From: Phlyctochytrium arcticum
Taxonomy: Eukaryota; Chytridiomycota; Chytridiomycetes; Chytridiales; Chytridiaceae
Assembly (NCBI GenBank): GCA_025602905.1
Contig: JAHLKI010000006.1
Coordinates: 1,054,001-1,118,000, forward strand
Direction of reading: 5' to 3'
Length of the DNA: 64,000 nt
Below, piece by piece: positions 26,751 through 37,299 of this stretch. The notes beneath the pieces were generated by a model. That model was not told where the DNA came from. It saw only the letters and a list, made by a program, of their open reading frames with translations, and ran no database searches. Each line of letters begins with the position of its first letter. Within the stretch, counting starts at the first letter, position 1. The position numbers and the translations under genes are program-made.

Positions 26751-27227
26751 CATGAGTCATGGTAATTGATGACAATCATGACAACTTTCATTTCTAAGAC
26801 TTCAATCTGAATCAATCAGCATCAGAAACATATGGTATGTATCGTATGCATCGGGAACATCTGGTCCATTGTAAAAGTGATAAGATGAAGCGTGGACTTT
26901 TGCCGTAGTTGGGGATGAAATACAATAGCTACTGCCAAAATGGGTGTTTTCCACTAAGTAGGAGAGACAGCTAGATACGGGTAATTATATCATTCTGGCA
27001 TAGACACATGCCCTCTCAGAATGCTTGTGTTGCCAGCAATTAGGGTGTTAATCCGAAGAGGGGATCGTCGTTCCCGCGGATGCAGCCATGGGTTCACCCA
27101 CGCTTCAAAGTCTCCAGAGATAAATACCGATGGTTTCACTTTGCAACCGCTAGATACAGCGTTTGAGAGAGGAACCGTAGTGATTTGAAGGTTTCGCAGA
27201 ATGCCACAGCAACGGACGAGGATATTC
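26751..27227. other. Intergenic between MULE and DIB1
   Basis: About 480 bp holding the 3' flank of DIB1 and the outer flank of the transposon. No open frame with coding character, repeat or RNA gene was recognised. Confidence 0.5.
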
Positions 27228-27871
27228 TCAATACTTGTATTTTGTTGAGTAGTCTTTCGGAGATACCACTAGACCACGACCCTTTCGTGCGCCTCGGTAA
27301 ACAGTCTCTGCAAAGCTTGTAAGTAACTTTGCTTCCTGTGCGCTCGAGACACCTTAACTACTTACCCACAATATCCACCATTTCTTGTTTATCCTCCAAT
27401 GCCCAGTTGATCTTATTGTTGTTGCCCGTTCCCAGGTCAACCATTATGTGCTTATTCCGATAAAAGAACATGACCGTGCATGGGTCGTAGAGCTCGTACA
27501 TCTTGTTGAAATCTGTTTGCCCGGATATAAGATTCTGATACTCTCAAAGGTAAACAAAACATTACCAGGCACTTCTGTGATATCAACAAGATAAAGGATT
27601 GCAAAGTTCTTGACTTTCTCGGCAATCGCATACAATATCTCATCCATTTTCATGCACGTTGGGTCCTACACAAATCTGTTTAGGTTGAGTATACCAGTCT
27701 AGCATTCAAGTCGCATACCCAGTCATGTCCAAAGCGAATAACCACCACCCGCTCTTCCTCATTCAGTATAGCCTGGTCAACGTGCCAGCCGGTTCGCAGG
27801 TGCGGGAGAAAGTATCTACGGAGTAGATAAGAAGATGGCTCAACTGAAGTATGTAACAATACTCACGACAT
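27228..27871 (-). CDS. DIB1: U5 snRNP thioredoxin-like protein DIB1 / TXNL4A
   Basis: Core component of the spliceosomal U4/U6.U5 tri-snRNP with a thioredoxin fold. Five exons: 27871-27867, 27815-27719, 27665-27566, 27512-27366, 27307-27228, giving 142 aa, exactly the usual length of this very conserved protein. The first coding exon is 5 nt (ATGTC). Recognisable segments include LPHLRTGWHVDQAILNEEER, VIRFGHDWDPTCMKMDEIL, LVDITEVPDFNKMYELYDPC and the C-terminus RGARKGRGLVVSPKDYSTKY. Identity is nearly complete with what I recall of animal and yeast sequences. It is divergent from SHE9 with about 300 bp between start codons. Confidence 0.98.
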
Positions 27872-28173
27872 AACAGCGGGAAGTTGGAGAATTCACCGGT
27901 ACTAGAACCCTTTGGCAGTGTTCCCCTGTACACCTTCGTGCCACTAAGTACCCACAAAGGGTTGGACCAATGCGGTGGTAGATTTACTATGCTCTTGGAG
28001 CTTCGCCGGATAGGAATTGGCAGGAGCTGGACAAAATTTGACAAACTTGAAACTTGTCATAACATGTGTGGCGCAGTCTTAGGTTCTGAAGGTTGAATCA
28101 GAAATTGCCCCACCACAAAAGCGAAGAAGCTTCTATTCGCTCCTCAAACACCGCTAGAGCAAAAATAGCTTCC

Positions 28174-29349
28174 ATGGGATTTGCTCCGAGGCAAAGCGGG
28201 CTGTTCTTACTTACTGTGCTAGGGGGGGCACGTCGAGTTCCCTTAACAATCTACGGCACCGTGCAAGTTCGGGGTACATGGCCTCATGCAAAACTTAGAT
28301 CTTACTCTAGTTTTCCGGGTCGGCCGGCAGGCCAATCTGAAATCGTGACTGAAGGGTCACCCACTACTTCTGCCTCAAAAACATTAAGGGATCGGAAGGA
28401 GCGCTTGCGGGATTTTATTGATAATGATCGATTGCAGGCAGTCATCTCACCGGTAGCTTCCTTTGCCCACCACTCCAAAACCGCTCTAGAGAACAAAGCT
28501 GAGCAAACCTATACCCGCTTCATCAATGTTCTGGTTCCCAATATCAACGACATGCTTAATACTGCTACTGGATACAGTGTAGTGCAAGAATGCAAAAATC
28601 GGGTGAACGCAAAGGACGCCGCCCTCAACACTGCTCGAGAACGTTCGGATGTCGCTAAACGCGCTTACGAGAGCATGATAGATGAGCGGAGGAAGTGCCA
28701 ACGAGAGCTCAACTCGCTTCTACAACGTAAAGATTCTTGGCTGGATAGTGATATTACACGCTTCACAGAACTGTACCGCAAAGATCTGAATATGGAACAG
28801 AGCGAGGTACAAGCCAAACAGGAATACAAAGACTCCATCGAGTCTTTTGAACGATGTCATCGGGAATATTTAAACGAGATCCGAGAGCGGTATATCGAAG
28901 AGCAACTCTATTCGGACAAGATCCGGCGCGCTAGTACTTGGTGGACGTGGGGTCTAATATCTTTGCACTTTGCCCTTTTCGTTGTCGTTCAACTATTTGT
29001 CGAGCCACGCAAGCGGCGACTACTGAAAGAAGAACTTAGCGGGCTGATTGCGGAAACTTCTGCGGACGAAAAGCTAGAGACGGAAAAGCGAATAAGAGAG
29101 CAATTCATACCACTAATGGCCAAGTTGGACGAAATGAATGTAGCTCATGTAGCGCAAACCTCTGCGTTTGGAGAGATGACAATAGTTCCCGGTGGACCAG
29201 CAGCTACGAATGGAAATGCTTTGGGGATACATGATCGCGGGGAAAGCACTCCATATATTCCGAAAGACAAGCTATTCGCAAAAGGTGTAGCGGTTGGCGG
29301 CGCGCTAGGGATATTGAGCACTATCATGTTCTTCTTGAATGCAAGATAG
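28174..29349 (+). CDS. SHE9: Mitochondrial inner-membrane protein SHE9/MDM33
   Basis: Fungal inner-membrane protein that influences mitochondrial shape. A single exon of 391 aa; the in-frame codons upstream of ATG 28174 contain only non-ATG starts. The N-terminus (FAPRQSGLFLLTVLGGARRVPL) is basic and hydrophobic, a likely presequence. A long charged coiled coil follows (about residues 110-270), including the family stretch SDITRFTELYRKD. Then come one membrane helix (TWWTWGLISLHFALFVVVQLFV), a charged segment and a second hydrophobic helix at the C-terminus (GVAVGGALGILSTIMFF). It is intronless, unlike nearly all its neighbours. It is convergent with the TMEM17-like gene, 37 bp between stops. 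Confidence 0.9.
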   Translation: MGFAPRQSGLFLLTVLGGARRVPLTIYGTVQVRGTWPHAKLRSYSSFPGRPAGQSEIVTEGSPTTSASKTLRDRKERLRDFIDNDRLQAVISPVASFAHHSKTALENKAEQTYTRFINVLVPNINDMLNTATGYSVVQECKNRVNAKDAALNTARERSDVAKRAYESMIDERRKCQRELNSLLQRKDSWLDSDITRFTELYRKDLNMEQSEVQAKQEYKDSIESFERCHREYLNEIRERYIEEQLYSDKIRRASTWWTWGLISLHFALFVVVQLFVEPRKRRLLKEELSGLIAETSADEKLETEKRIREQFIPLMAKLDEMNVAHVAQTSAFGEMTIVPGGPAATNGNALGIHDRGESTPYIPKDKLFAKGVAVGGALGILSTIMFFLNAR

Positions 29350-29386
29350 ATGGACTAAGTGGGCAGTTGTAGATATGTATATAGAT

Positions 29387-29986
29387 TTAGATTAGTGAGA
29401 TGAGTAGGAATGCTCCCAGCTCCAGAAAAATAAAGATCAAACTGATGGAAACGAAGAGAACATCAAGAAGGCATCTACATGCAAGTCAACATGTGGTCGC
29501 CTGGAGAAGCTGTCCATCGAACTTACGCGTGAGTTTGCCATACTGCAACGTATAAGTACATCGGAAGGGCGAGAATGGCAAAGATGATGGACAGGAGCAG
29601 CACGCCCGATTTCTTGCGAAAGATTCGGCTGGCTAACGCATACCGCCAGCTCTCATAGAGTGCAAGTGCGAACCAGCCAAAAAACTCGAATCCTATCGTT
29701 GTGGATGCAGAGGGAAGTGTTCGAGCTGAAATTGAAAACATCAACCAGTTGCACTCTCGATGACATTACGCAAAATCGAGAATCGGTACCTTTGAAAAGA
29801 AGTAGGATGAGTGTAGCAACCCAAAAGAAAGGAAAGTAAATTTTGTGGAAATACAGTAACACTTGAAGCCATAGAATCTGTGAATTCCTTTGATTTTAAT
29901 CAGCGTAACAATTCCACAACCAAGCATATACCTAGATATACCTTGCTGTTCTTGACTGCATCGTGAAAGAATTGATGGACCATCAT
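29387..29986 (-). CDS. TMEM17/TMEM80/TMEM216-family four-helix membrane protein (ciliary transition zone)
   Basis: Family members act at the ciliary gate (MKS/B9 module). Four exons: 29986-29942, 29877-29790, 29725-29527, 29474-29387, giving 139 aa; phases agree and an in-frame stop precedes the ATG. Four hydrophobic helices are present. Family-like features are the start of helix 1 (LQVLLYFHKIYFPFFWVATLILL), an E-x-x-R motif in ALYESWRYAL, and VAVWQTHACLLDVL leading into a last helix with LELG. These match the layout I recall for TMEM80/TMEM216 (LLWQALVL.., E-A-V-R-L). The last exon is hidden because the frame runs into a stop inside the intron (GTAAGT donor). Which paralogue it is cannot be told by eye. 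Confidence 0.8.
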
Positions 29987-30275
29987 GGACGCGTCAAATG
30001 CTCGTCAATTCAAACGCAAGCGCGCGCACTGTGTATATGCTTGAGAGGCAAACTGGGATGTGTTTTTGAGGAAGCAGAAGAGGACATTAAAGGATATCTT
30101 GCTGCGACTTGCTGGTCGGCGACCCTTTCTATGGTATGCTAATGGGCAATACGGTCACTCAAATCGGCTTTGTCCGCCAGAGATCCCTCTCCTTGACGCA
30201 ACGTAGATCCTGCGTTCGAGACGATCCTCGGGTACCATACTGCTATACTGGACATAAAAAAGAAAGCTTGGAGTA
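29987..30275. promoter_or_regulatory. Shared intergenic region between two divergent genes with flagellar associations
   Basis: Two start codons point away from each other with 289 bp between them. No TATA box was recognised. Joint control is an inference from spacing and from the ciliary associations of both families. Confidence 0.45.
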
Positions 30276-33200
30276 ATGCTTTCCAAAACTTCATCCTCGC
30301 TGTCGGATTTTGGGACCGTCGGGCTGCTCGGATCGACAGGTTTACCCACCAGCGTTGATCGTTCCGCTAAGAAAAGCACAGTAGCAGCAACTCTACCAAA
30401 TCGCCCAAGTTTCCTTTCCCGAATCGAATCTCGGTTCCAAAGCTCGACTCCTATGGCTTTAGCATTATCCGTGGATTGGCTGGCATTCCAGCCCCCTGGG
30501 ACAAATCACTGTCGGCAAATAACTTTAATACCATTGGGACCCTCGGCAGAATCGGATCCACTGACTTTTTCTACCAGACACATTTCTAAAATATCGGCTG
30601 CAAGATTCGGAGTAATGCTGGGGCATGGGCCAAATACTGCTCGTACAGTACTTTATACGGCTTCAAATGATGCGTTGTATCAATGGAATTTAACAAGGAG
30701 AGGGTGGGCTGCCGATGAGAGCCCAACCTCAAGATTGCTTATAGAAGATCTCGGCAACGTGGCCCACATCAGCACGCAAGCAAATGGAAAACTAATTGCA
30801 GTTTGTGTTGATGACGTGGTTTTTGTGGTCGACGTTATCTCCGGGCGGCCAATTTGTCTAGAAGGACACACTGCTCGCGTTAACATGTCGGAATTTCTCT
30901 TGGAGACCAGCAGGCCGTCTACCTCGTACGACAGACTAGTGTCACTTTCAGAGGATAGAACGTTCAAGATTTGGGATATTGAAGGACGTTGCTGTGTATA
31001 TCAGTCATGTATACTAACAGCGGCTCCGTTGACCTCTATCGCAATCGACCCGATCCAGAGCCGATTTGTCGTTGGAGCAGAAGATGGACGGTTGCGCTTT
31101 TATGATCTGACGTCGCGGAGAGGACATCTTTGTGAGCCCCGTATGCTAACGTTGCTCGACGTAGAGGCAATGGTCCCAGATTTACTGGCGCCTGACCCAC
31201 GGAACGTTGCCGAGGCTGACAAACCTATGGAATTTATCAGCAGTATGCCGGCCTGGCGTAGTAAGAACTCGCCGCTTTCGCCTTTACCCGCACCAGCAAA
31301 TGACACCATTCATCACAGTCCCAGCATTTTGGGTTTACACTATATGGTTACTAGTGATCTATGGGACTTGGATGACGTCGAGGACGATCCTGATTCTGAA
31401 AAAGATATCAAACGTATATATCAGCGGGCTTACCTTCTCGTTGGTCTAACATCTGGGGTGCTGGTCATTGATCCCGCAACCTATACGATTCTTCACATTT
31501 TGGACTTGACCAAATCTGCGGATATGATGGGAATAGCTGATCTCGCAAGTTGCTTCGCATTTTCTACGGATACTGTATATCCCAGAAGCTTGTCGTTCTT
31601 GAGTGGGAATAATTTGACTGGAAATTTCAACTTATTTGTCGTACAAAATCAAGATACGGGGCATAGGAAAAGAGAGGAGATCATTCCTGGGACACAAGTC
31701 TCACTGCATTCCCTTGTTCAAGCCAGGGTGGATGAGCATGTAAAGGGTCGGTGGTCGCAAAATGTTTACCGTGACTGCCTTAGCGAGCTTGCTCAGCTCG
31801 GTATCCGAAGTGTCGATGATATCCAGCACTTAGGAGATATTCAATTTGGTTCGAAAGTACCGGCATATGTTCAAGACGCCTTGTATGACCTCGCGCGTGC
31901 AGCAGACGGATTACCAGAGCCGACCACCCATTTTGAAAACCTTTCTTTTACGCAATCTCCCGACGCGACCTACCATTCGTCTTCCCCACTGAAACCCAAG
32001 AATATAATTTCAAGTGCAGCATCTGCAACTGGACGGACTGTATCGAAGAACGGGAGTAGACTAGGCAGTAGGATACAAGACAAGCCGGTCACCTTCCATA
32101 GCAAGGTCAAATCTTCCGGATACACAGCCAAGCCAGCTATGACCACCTTGTTTGGAAGAAAATCCCTGCCGAAGAACTCTACCGGCAAAACACTGCGGAA
32201 GGTCCCATACCCACAATCAACCGCACCTTTACGACTCGAAGAGCTTCTCGCTATGGTTCACCATACCAAGCCCATCAATTGTGTCAAATTTAACTCCAGT
32301 GGGATGTTTTGTATAACAACCTCAAACGACTGTACCGCCCGGTTTCACCGAGTTCCGATCAAGCCAAACACAAAACCAAAGGAGTTAATCGGACATGATG
32401 GCCCAGTGACGGGCGCTTGGTGGTCCGCTAGTGACAAAAGTGTTTTCGGCCAGATCATCTTGACGACATCCTTGGATGGCAGCGCCAGATTATGGAGTAC
32501 GAAGCAATCAGAGCCTCTCCTCGAATGTCGGGAGGCACTGGGGTGCCGTAAGGTAGCAATGAAAACAGCATCGTTCACATCCGCTGCTTCTCCCACTCCC
32601 CAGCGAAAATTGTCTTCCAGCGAAGTACGTCAAGCACGCTTTTATTATCGCGATCAGTTTTTGGTCATACCAACTGGTCAACACTGTAACATTTATCGAT
32701 ATCATCTTGAAAAGCCAGAGGAAGGTTCGGTGCGACCGGGCTTGAACTACAATTCGTATTCACTTGCCAAACGGCTCACCATATCCGCCAACACTGTTTC
32801 CGCCATAGCTTGCCCAAATTTCAGAACATCTCACATTATACTTTCTGCAACCTCGGACAAGGATATTCACGTCTGGGACGTTGCTCAGTGCAAAATTATT
32901 CGAACGATTCTTCGTGCTCACACCCGTACACCACACACCATCGCCTTGGCAGATTATGCGGATACCCCATCTTCCTTTCAAAACGTTTTTGTAACAGCTG
33001 CCGTCACTGACTCCCTAAAGTGTTGGGATTTGCGGCAAGAGCGACCAATTTGGCACTTACACGGCCATGTCAATAGATATGCTAACATCGGCTGTGCATT
33101 GTCACCGTGCGGACGGTACATAGCTACAGGGTCCGAGGTAGGTAGTCATAGCACCAGACAAAGACTGTCGCTGACGATATATGACTAGGATAATCATGCG

Positions 33201-33344
33201 TATGTTTATGATGTACGAAATGGTTCTGTTCTGGATAGGCTAGGAGGGCATACAGATGTGGTGTCATCAGTCGACTTTTGCTCATCCAGACCCCTGCTTC
33301 TTACTTCATCCTTTGATGGGAAGTTGCGGGCCTATGTACCATGA
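30276..33344 (+). CDS. WD40-repeat protein, WDR27-like
   Basis: Two exons, 30276-33137 and 33189-33344, giving 1005 aa. The first half contains WD40 blades (ISAARFGVMLGHG, SEDRTFKIWDIEG, VVGAEDGRLRFYDL), then an acidic loop and a Ser/Lys-rich linker (about residues 560-650). A second set of blades follows: HTKPINCVKFNSSG, LIGHDGPVTGAWW, ILTTSLDGSARLW, SATSDKDIHVWDV, AVTDSLKCWDLRQ, then SEDNHAYVYDVRN across the junction and a final HTDVVSSVDF blade. Two beta-propellers and the closing GHVN..CALSPCGRYIATGSED segment resemble WDR27 as I recall it. WDR27 is found mainly in ciliated organisms, but its role is poorly known. WDR90/POC16 was considered and fits less well. Confidence 0.8.
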
Positions 33345-34691
33345 AATTAGTGAATATAGACAAGCAAGCAATTGCTTCAGGTTACGAAATTAAGATACAT
33401 TTCCTCTTCGCTCTCCTCACTTTCACCTGCACCAGGTAAATCCATCATGGCCAACGCGTCTATTGGATCGCCCAACCGCGCTCGTTCCTCACTCGGGGCA
33501 ATGGGTACTGGGTGCGAAGCTTTCTGTGTCCTAGTCATAGTGACCTGGGTGGCAGGATACGGGCATATGTACGGGGACTACGAGCCTGCTGTGAACCCAA
33601 CCGTTCACTGTTCAGCAGTCAGCAGCGCTGGACGTTCGTTATGTGACGGAATAGGTGCAAGGGCGAGGAAACAATTTCTCTTCTCGGTATTATGTCTCTG
33701 CTACCAAACCCGGTGGAAAAATGGATCGCGAACGAATAGAACGCCTGGGAAAACTACGGGAAAACTACGCACGTGATACTATAGCAATAATAATAACCCT
33801 AAACAGTGTGGGAGGATCTGGGTCCCTCGCCCCTTTGAAGTTTGAAGGCAATCCTTTCATTGACATGGATGGGTTCGTAGCTCAGCATCCACAAGCTTAT
33901 GAGCTTAAGACTCTCATCGTCGGTAACTCGGACCAGCTTTCCGTTTTATACCAAGATCGCCAGAAAAGGTCCATCTTTTCCACTTGTTACGACGCGGACC
34001 GGAAGTGCGACTACCATCCGTCCAAATCCATCAGCCGCATCAATGAGAGCTCAAGAAGACGTTGTTCAGGACATTTTGGCCAACAACCCACTCCTGGTTG
34101 TCACCATTGATGATTTCCATTGGTGCTAAATTCGCGCTGTGCCAGACATGTCAAACGCACCTGGAAAGTTCACGAGTGCGAGAACCACCGCGAAATATGC
34201 GGTAGGATGATGCCACCGCTCCCGCCGGCGATTGGCGACGTTACAGCCTCTGTGTTGCAGGACGCATCGTGGCTTCCCTTGATCATTGACGCTCCCGCAA
34301 CACAGACGTATGCTGAGTCCGTAGAGGTGAGATTTCGTCAGATCTCGAAACATGCGCTCAAACCATACGTGACTCCAAACTCCTCCGATAATCCGATGGG
34401 ATGAACAGAAATTACCTTGCCCGAGACGCTAAAGGAAGTAAAGTCAGAACGCACGATAATTGTCTCAATACGCCCCACAACGGAAATCCCACAACTTCCG
34501 TTGTGGTATGAACATACCCTATGTCAGGGCCTACTATTTAATTTACTTTGTTGAGGGCGAACCACTTTCATAAAAGAAGATTCAAGATTGGTCCAGGTTC
34601 ACGATCGTCGGAACGCGAGTTTTGTGCTGAGTTGTCCTTATATATCTGAAGCCGAACCAATTTGGACGTCGTTCTTTACCTGCCCACTTAA
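33345..34691. other. Region with decayed or unresolved open frames, no confident gene
   Basis: On the plus strand a frame from 33721 (MDRERIERLGKLRENYARD) runs to about 34000. Apparent continuations in other frames are PLLVVTIDDFHW (about 34090-34125) and IGDVTASVLQDASWLPLIID (34230-34290). The frame changes fit neither a GT..AG intron nor a single start, which suggests a decayed gene, possibly transposon-derived. On the minus strand, 33544-33380 encodes a short acidic tail (MTRTQKASHPVPIAPSEE.. to EEEMYLNFVT), which could be a small protein or the end of a gene whose other exons I could not find. I do not recognise either. Confidence 0.3.
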
Positions 34692-35858
34692 ATGTCGCAC
34701 GCTCTAATATATGGGGGAGCCGGTGCGCTCGGTCGTGCCATAGTGGGTCGCTTCCGAAACGCCCAATGGGTATTTGTTTGCTCACGACCGTGTCCTGCAG
34801 TGGATAGTAATCTCTTGTATAGACTGTCACTTCCATCGACTTTACTGCTAATGCGGATGCCAGTCACAACGTTGTTCTGGACAAGTCCGTCACAGGCTTG
34901 GATGCGGTCGGCCGAGATGTCGAGAAGAGGGTTGGCCTTATCGTTGGTGATGTGGGAAAGCTCGGAGTTGTTGTCAATGCAGCAGGCGGGTGGGCGGGCG
35001 GAAATCTGAAGGATGAATGTAGGATAACCAACATAGCAAGGAAGATGTGCAAGAGGCTGACTGTCTTTTGTTTATGCTGAAGCATTATATCAGAATGTAT
35101 CACTGATGTTCGCCCAGTCGGTACATTCGACGACAATCGCAGCCAGGCTTGCAGCCCTGCATCTAGAAGAGTAGGAAACTCCTTTTCCATTGTCCGTCAC
35201 ATTAAAATAGCCAGCTCATGATCTGTCAGGGAAGGTCTTCTCGCATCCGTTGGGGCAAGTGCCGCTACCGAGGGCACTCCTGGTCAGTCACTGTATCTGC
35301 TGCGTTTCATCCACAGCAACTAATGGGCGTCTTCATCAGGAATGGTCATCTACAAAGCTTTTTTTGTGACTTGATTTTCCTGTAACCAGTCATATCTTAG
35401 GTGGCCTATGGTGCAGCCAAGGCAGCTGTTCATCATATTATACAGTCCGCAGCCGGAAAGGGCAGTGGCCTTCCTCTTGGTGCCAAAGCTATTGCGTAAG
35501 TTTTCTTCATCGCCAACGTTTTTTTCTCCATCTAACGCAGCTTTTAGAATTTTACCGTACGTATGTCGCTTTGTCGATGGAGAACTCAAATAAGCTGACT
35601 TTACCAGTATAACAATTGACACGCCTATGAACCGCAAATTTATGCCTGACGCTGATACATCTACTTGGACGGCCCCAGGCGTGATTGGAGAGTGAGTATA
35701 TGGTAGCAAGCAACGAGATTAGGAAGGAGGGTTCTTATATGAGTTACTTTTACAGCAAACTCATCAATTGGGCATCAAAGAGGGAGCAAGTGCAAAACGG
35801 CGGCATGTATCGCGTCACAACCCGAGACGGAAAGTCGTCCTTTGACCTCGTTACCTGA
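34692..35858 (+). CDS. QDPR: Dihydropteridine reductase with two micro-exons
   Basis: NADH-dependent short-chain reductase that regenerates tetrahydrobiopterin. Nine exons: 34692-34769, 34823-35018, 35083-35170, 35230-35282, 35340-35344, 35401-35495, 35548-35556, 35608-35691, 35756-35858, giving 236 aa (animal enzymes have about 240). The nucleotide-binding start is YGGAGALGRAI. Family segments are VVNAAGGWAGGNLKDE, LYQNVSLMFAQSV, EGTPGMVAYGAAKAAVHH (catalytic Tyr-x3-Lys) and ITIDTPMNRKFMPDAD. Exons 5 (5 nt) and 7 (9 nt) are needed to rebuild PGM-VAYG and AILP-ITID in frame. The donor after exon 5 is GTCATC, a weak site, so that junction is the least certain. Together with HPD this suggests aromatic amino-acid metabolism. 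Confidence 0.92.
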
Positions 35859-36253
35859 TAGTATGCTCGACGACAATCAATATGTACAGCATTGTATCCG
35901 CCGCAAATAGAGATACATAATGTCATCAACAATAAATCTACAATGAATAGTAGACTACCGCATGCCAAGGGTTGACATTGTTTTTGCTTGTAGTACCAAA
36001 CCCCGGCCCTGGGAGGAGCCTGGTTCGCGCAGCGGCTGAGGGGCCCAGGCATACATAGCGGATTGGGTGAAGCATACGCAGCGTTGCAATGTAACCAAGA
36101 TGTGACAAACACAATTCAATATTAATGTTAGCGGTGTTGCGCAATAAGTATGCTCCCGACTGCCAATAAAATCTTTTTTTAAAGAATGAAGAACACAAAT
36201 TGTACTACCAGGTTCTTGGACGCATGCTACGCGAACAATGTGAAATTATAGCG
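35859..36253. other. Intergenic, convergent gene ends
   Basis: About 395 bp between the QDPR stop (+) and the stop of the secreted-protein gene (-). No repeat, RNA gene or coding signal was recognised. Confidence 0.5.
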
Positions 36254-36736
36254 CTAGAAACGGTGGAAGCTCCTCACTTTCTTCCACATTCCCTTCGGAT
36301 CACACTCATCAGATTTGAAGGACCAAGCGTGATCGTTGAACATGATCTGCTTGTTGGAGACACTGCTTGTGAACTCTGTGGATGAGTGAGTATGCGCCCA
36401 GGGCCTTATTTCCTTAGTCTGTGGGGTACGGATAGGAACGGCAGTCTTACGTACCGCGATGCACCTTCTACACAGGTGCTGTAAAATTTCCCATCTTCAC
36501 CAAATAGTTTTGCGCATCGTCCCGAAGCATCGTCAAAACTAGTGAAACAGTAGCCATGCGCTTGGGAGGAGTTTAAGATGCCTGTCAGGGATAGCGTAAA
36601 GAAGAAACTACAGCTTACAAATATCTAATGGATACGCTCCCACATCTCTACGCTTTCCGCATGCTGCAACAAACTTTGGCCCCTGTGTGAGAACGATCAT
36701 GGCGACCAAAAAGAAAAATCGGACGGAGAAGTACAT
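36254..36736 (-). CDS. Small secreted protein with six cysteines, unrecognised
   Basis: Not recognised as any family. Proposed exons 36736-36619, 36581-36451 and 36373-36254 give 122 aa. The N-terminus is a typical signal peptide: a basic residue then FFFLVAMIVL, with likely cleavage near FVAAC. The mature part has six cysteines (AACGK, LDICI, GYCF, GRCAK, STCVE, DECD), compatible with three disulfides. The donors GTAAGC and GTAAGA are strong. The third exon start (after CAGAG) is chosen because that frame alone stays open for 39 residues and adds the sixth Cys; the other two frames are possible alternatives. Such proteins in fungi can be effectors or wall-associated, but nothing here shows a role. 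Confidence 0.6.
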
Positions 36737-37220
36737 TTTGTCAGATGCCAAGCACGGGAGCGGAAGGTAGAAGAAAGAGATATATACAATAAGCAGTACG
36801 GACTCCGGAGCCACGCTGGTTTGTGGAGAAGCCACCCCCCAACAAGTGTCTCTCTCCACATTTGCAGCTGCGCAGCACTTGACAGCAGGTAAGGCCCAAA
36901 ATGCCCTCATCTCCACCATAGGCTCGTTCGTGGCGGTCGTGACCACCCCTGCCACCAAAAGTCTGCACCAATGCACCACAGGAAGGGTAACCCTTTAAAA
37001 TTTTCACTAGAAATTTCAGTAACTCAGTGACATTTTTGTAATTAAGCCGAATTCAGTTCGTGGGAATATCACTTTGTCCTGGTTGATGTGATTGGGGACT
37101 AAACGGGGGAAGCTTTTGGAATTCTTGGGATTTCACATAGAGGAGGGGCAGAGAATGATAAACCAGGATTGGGTTGGGTGAAATCGCTCTTGTTTCGGAA
37201 GGTTGGCGGCAACATGAATG
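36737..37220. other. Upstream region of the secreted-protein gene
   Basis: About 480 bp between that gene's ATG and the terminal repeat at 37221. It presumably contains the promoter; no specific element was recognised. Confidence 0.4.
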
Positions 37221-37299
37221 TACAGTAGAACCTCTAGTAACTTATACACCGATCAAAAGGAAGTAAGCAGATCTGGCAACACGCTCTGTCGGTCCACCT

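Noticed and set aside
34120..34404. Plus-strand frame with LLQDASW-type residues as a separate gene
   Set aside because: No start context, no splice partner, and neighbouring fragments lie in other frames; treated as part of a decayed region.
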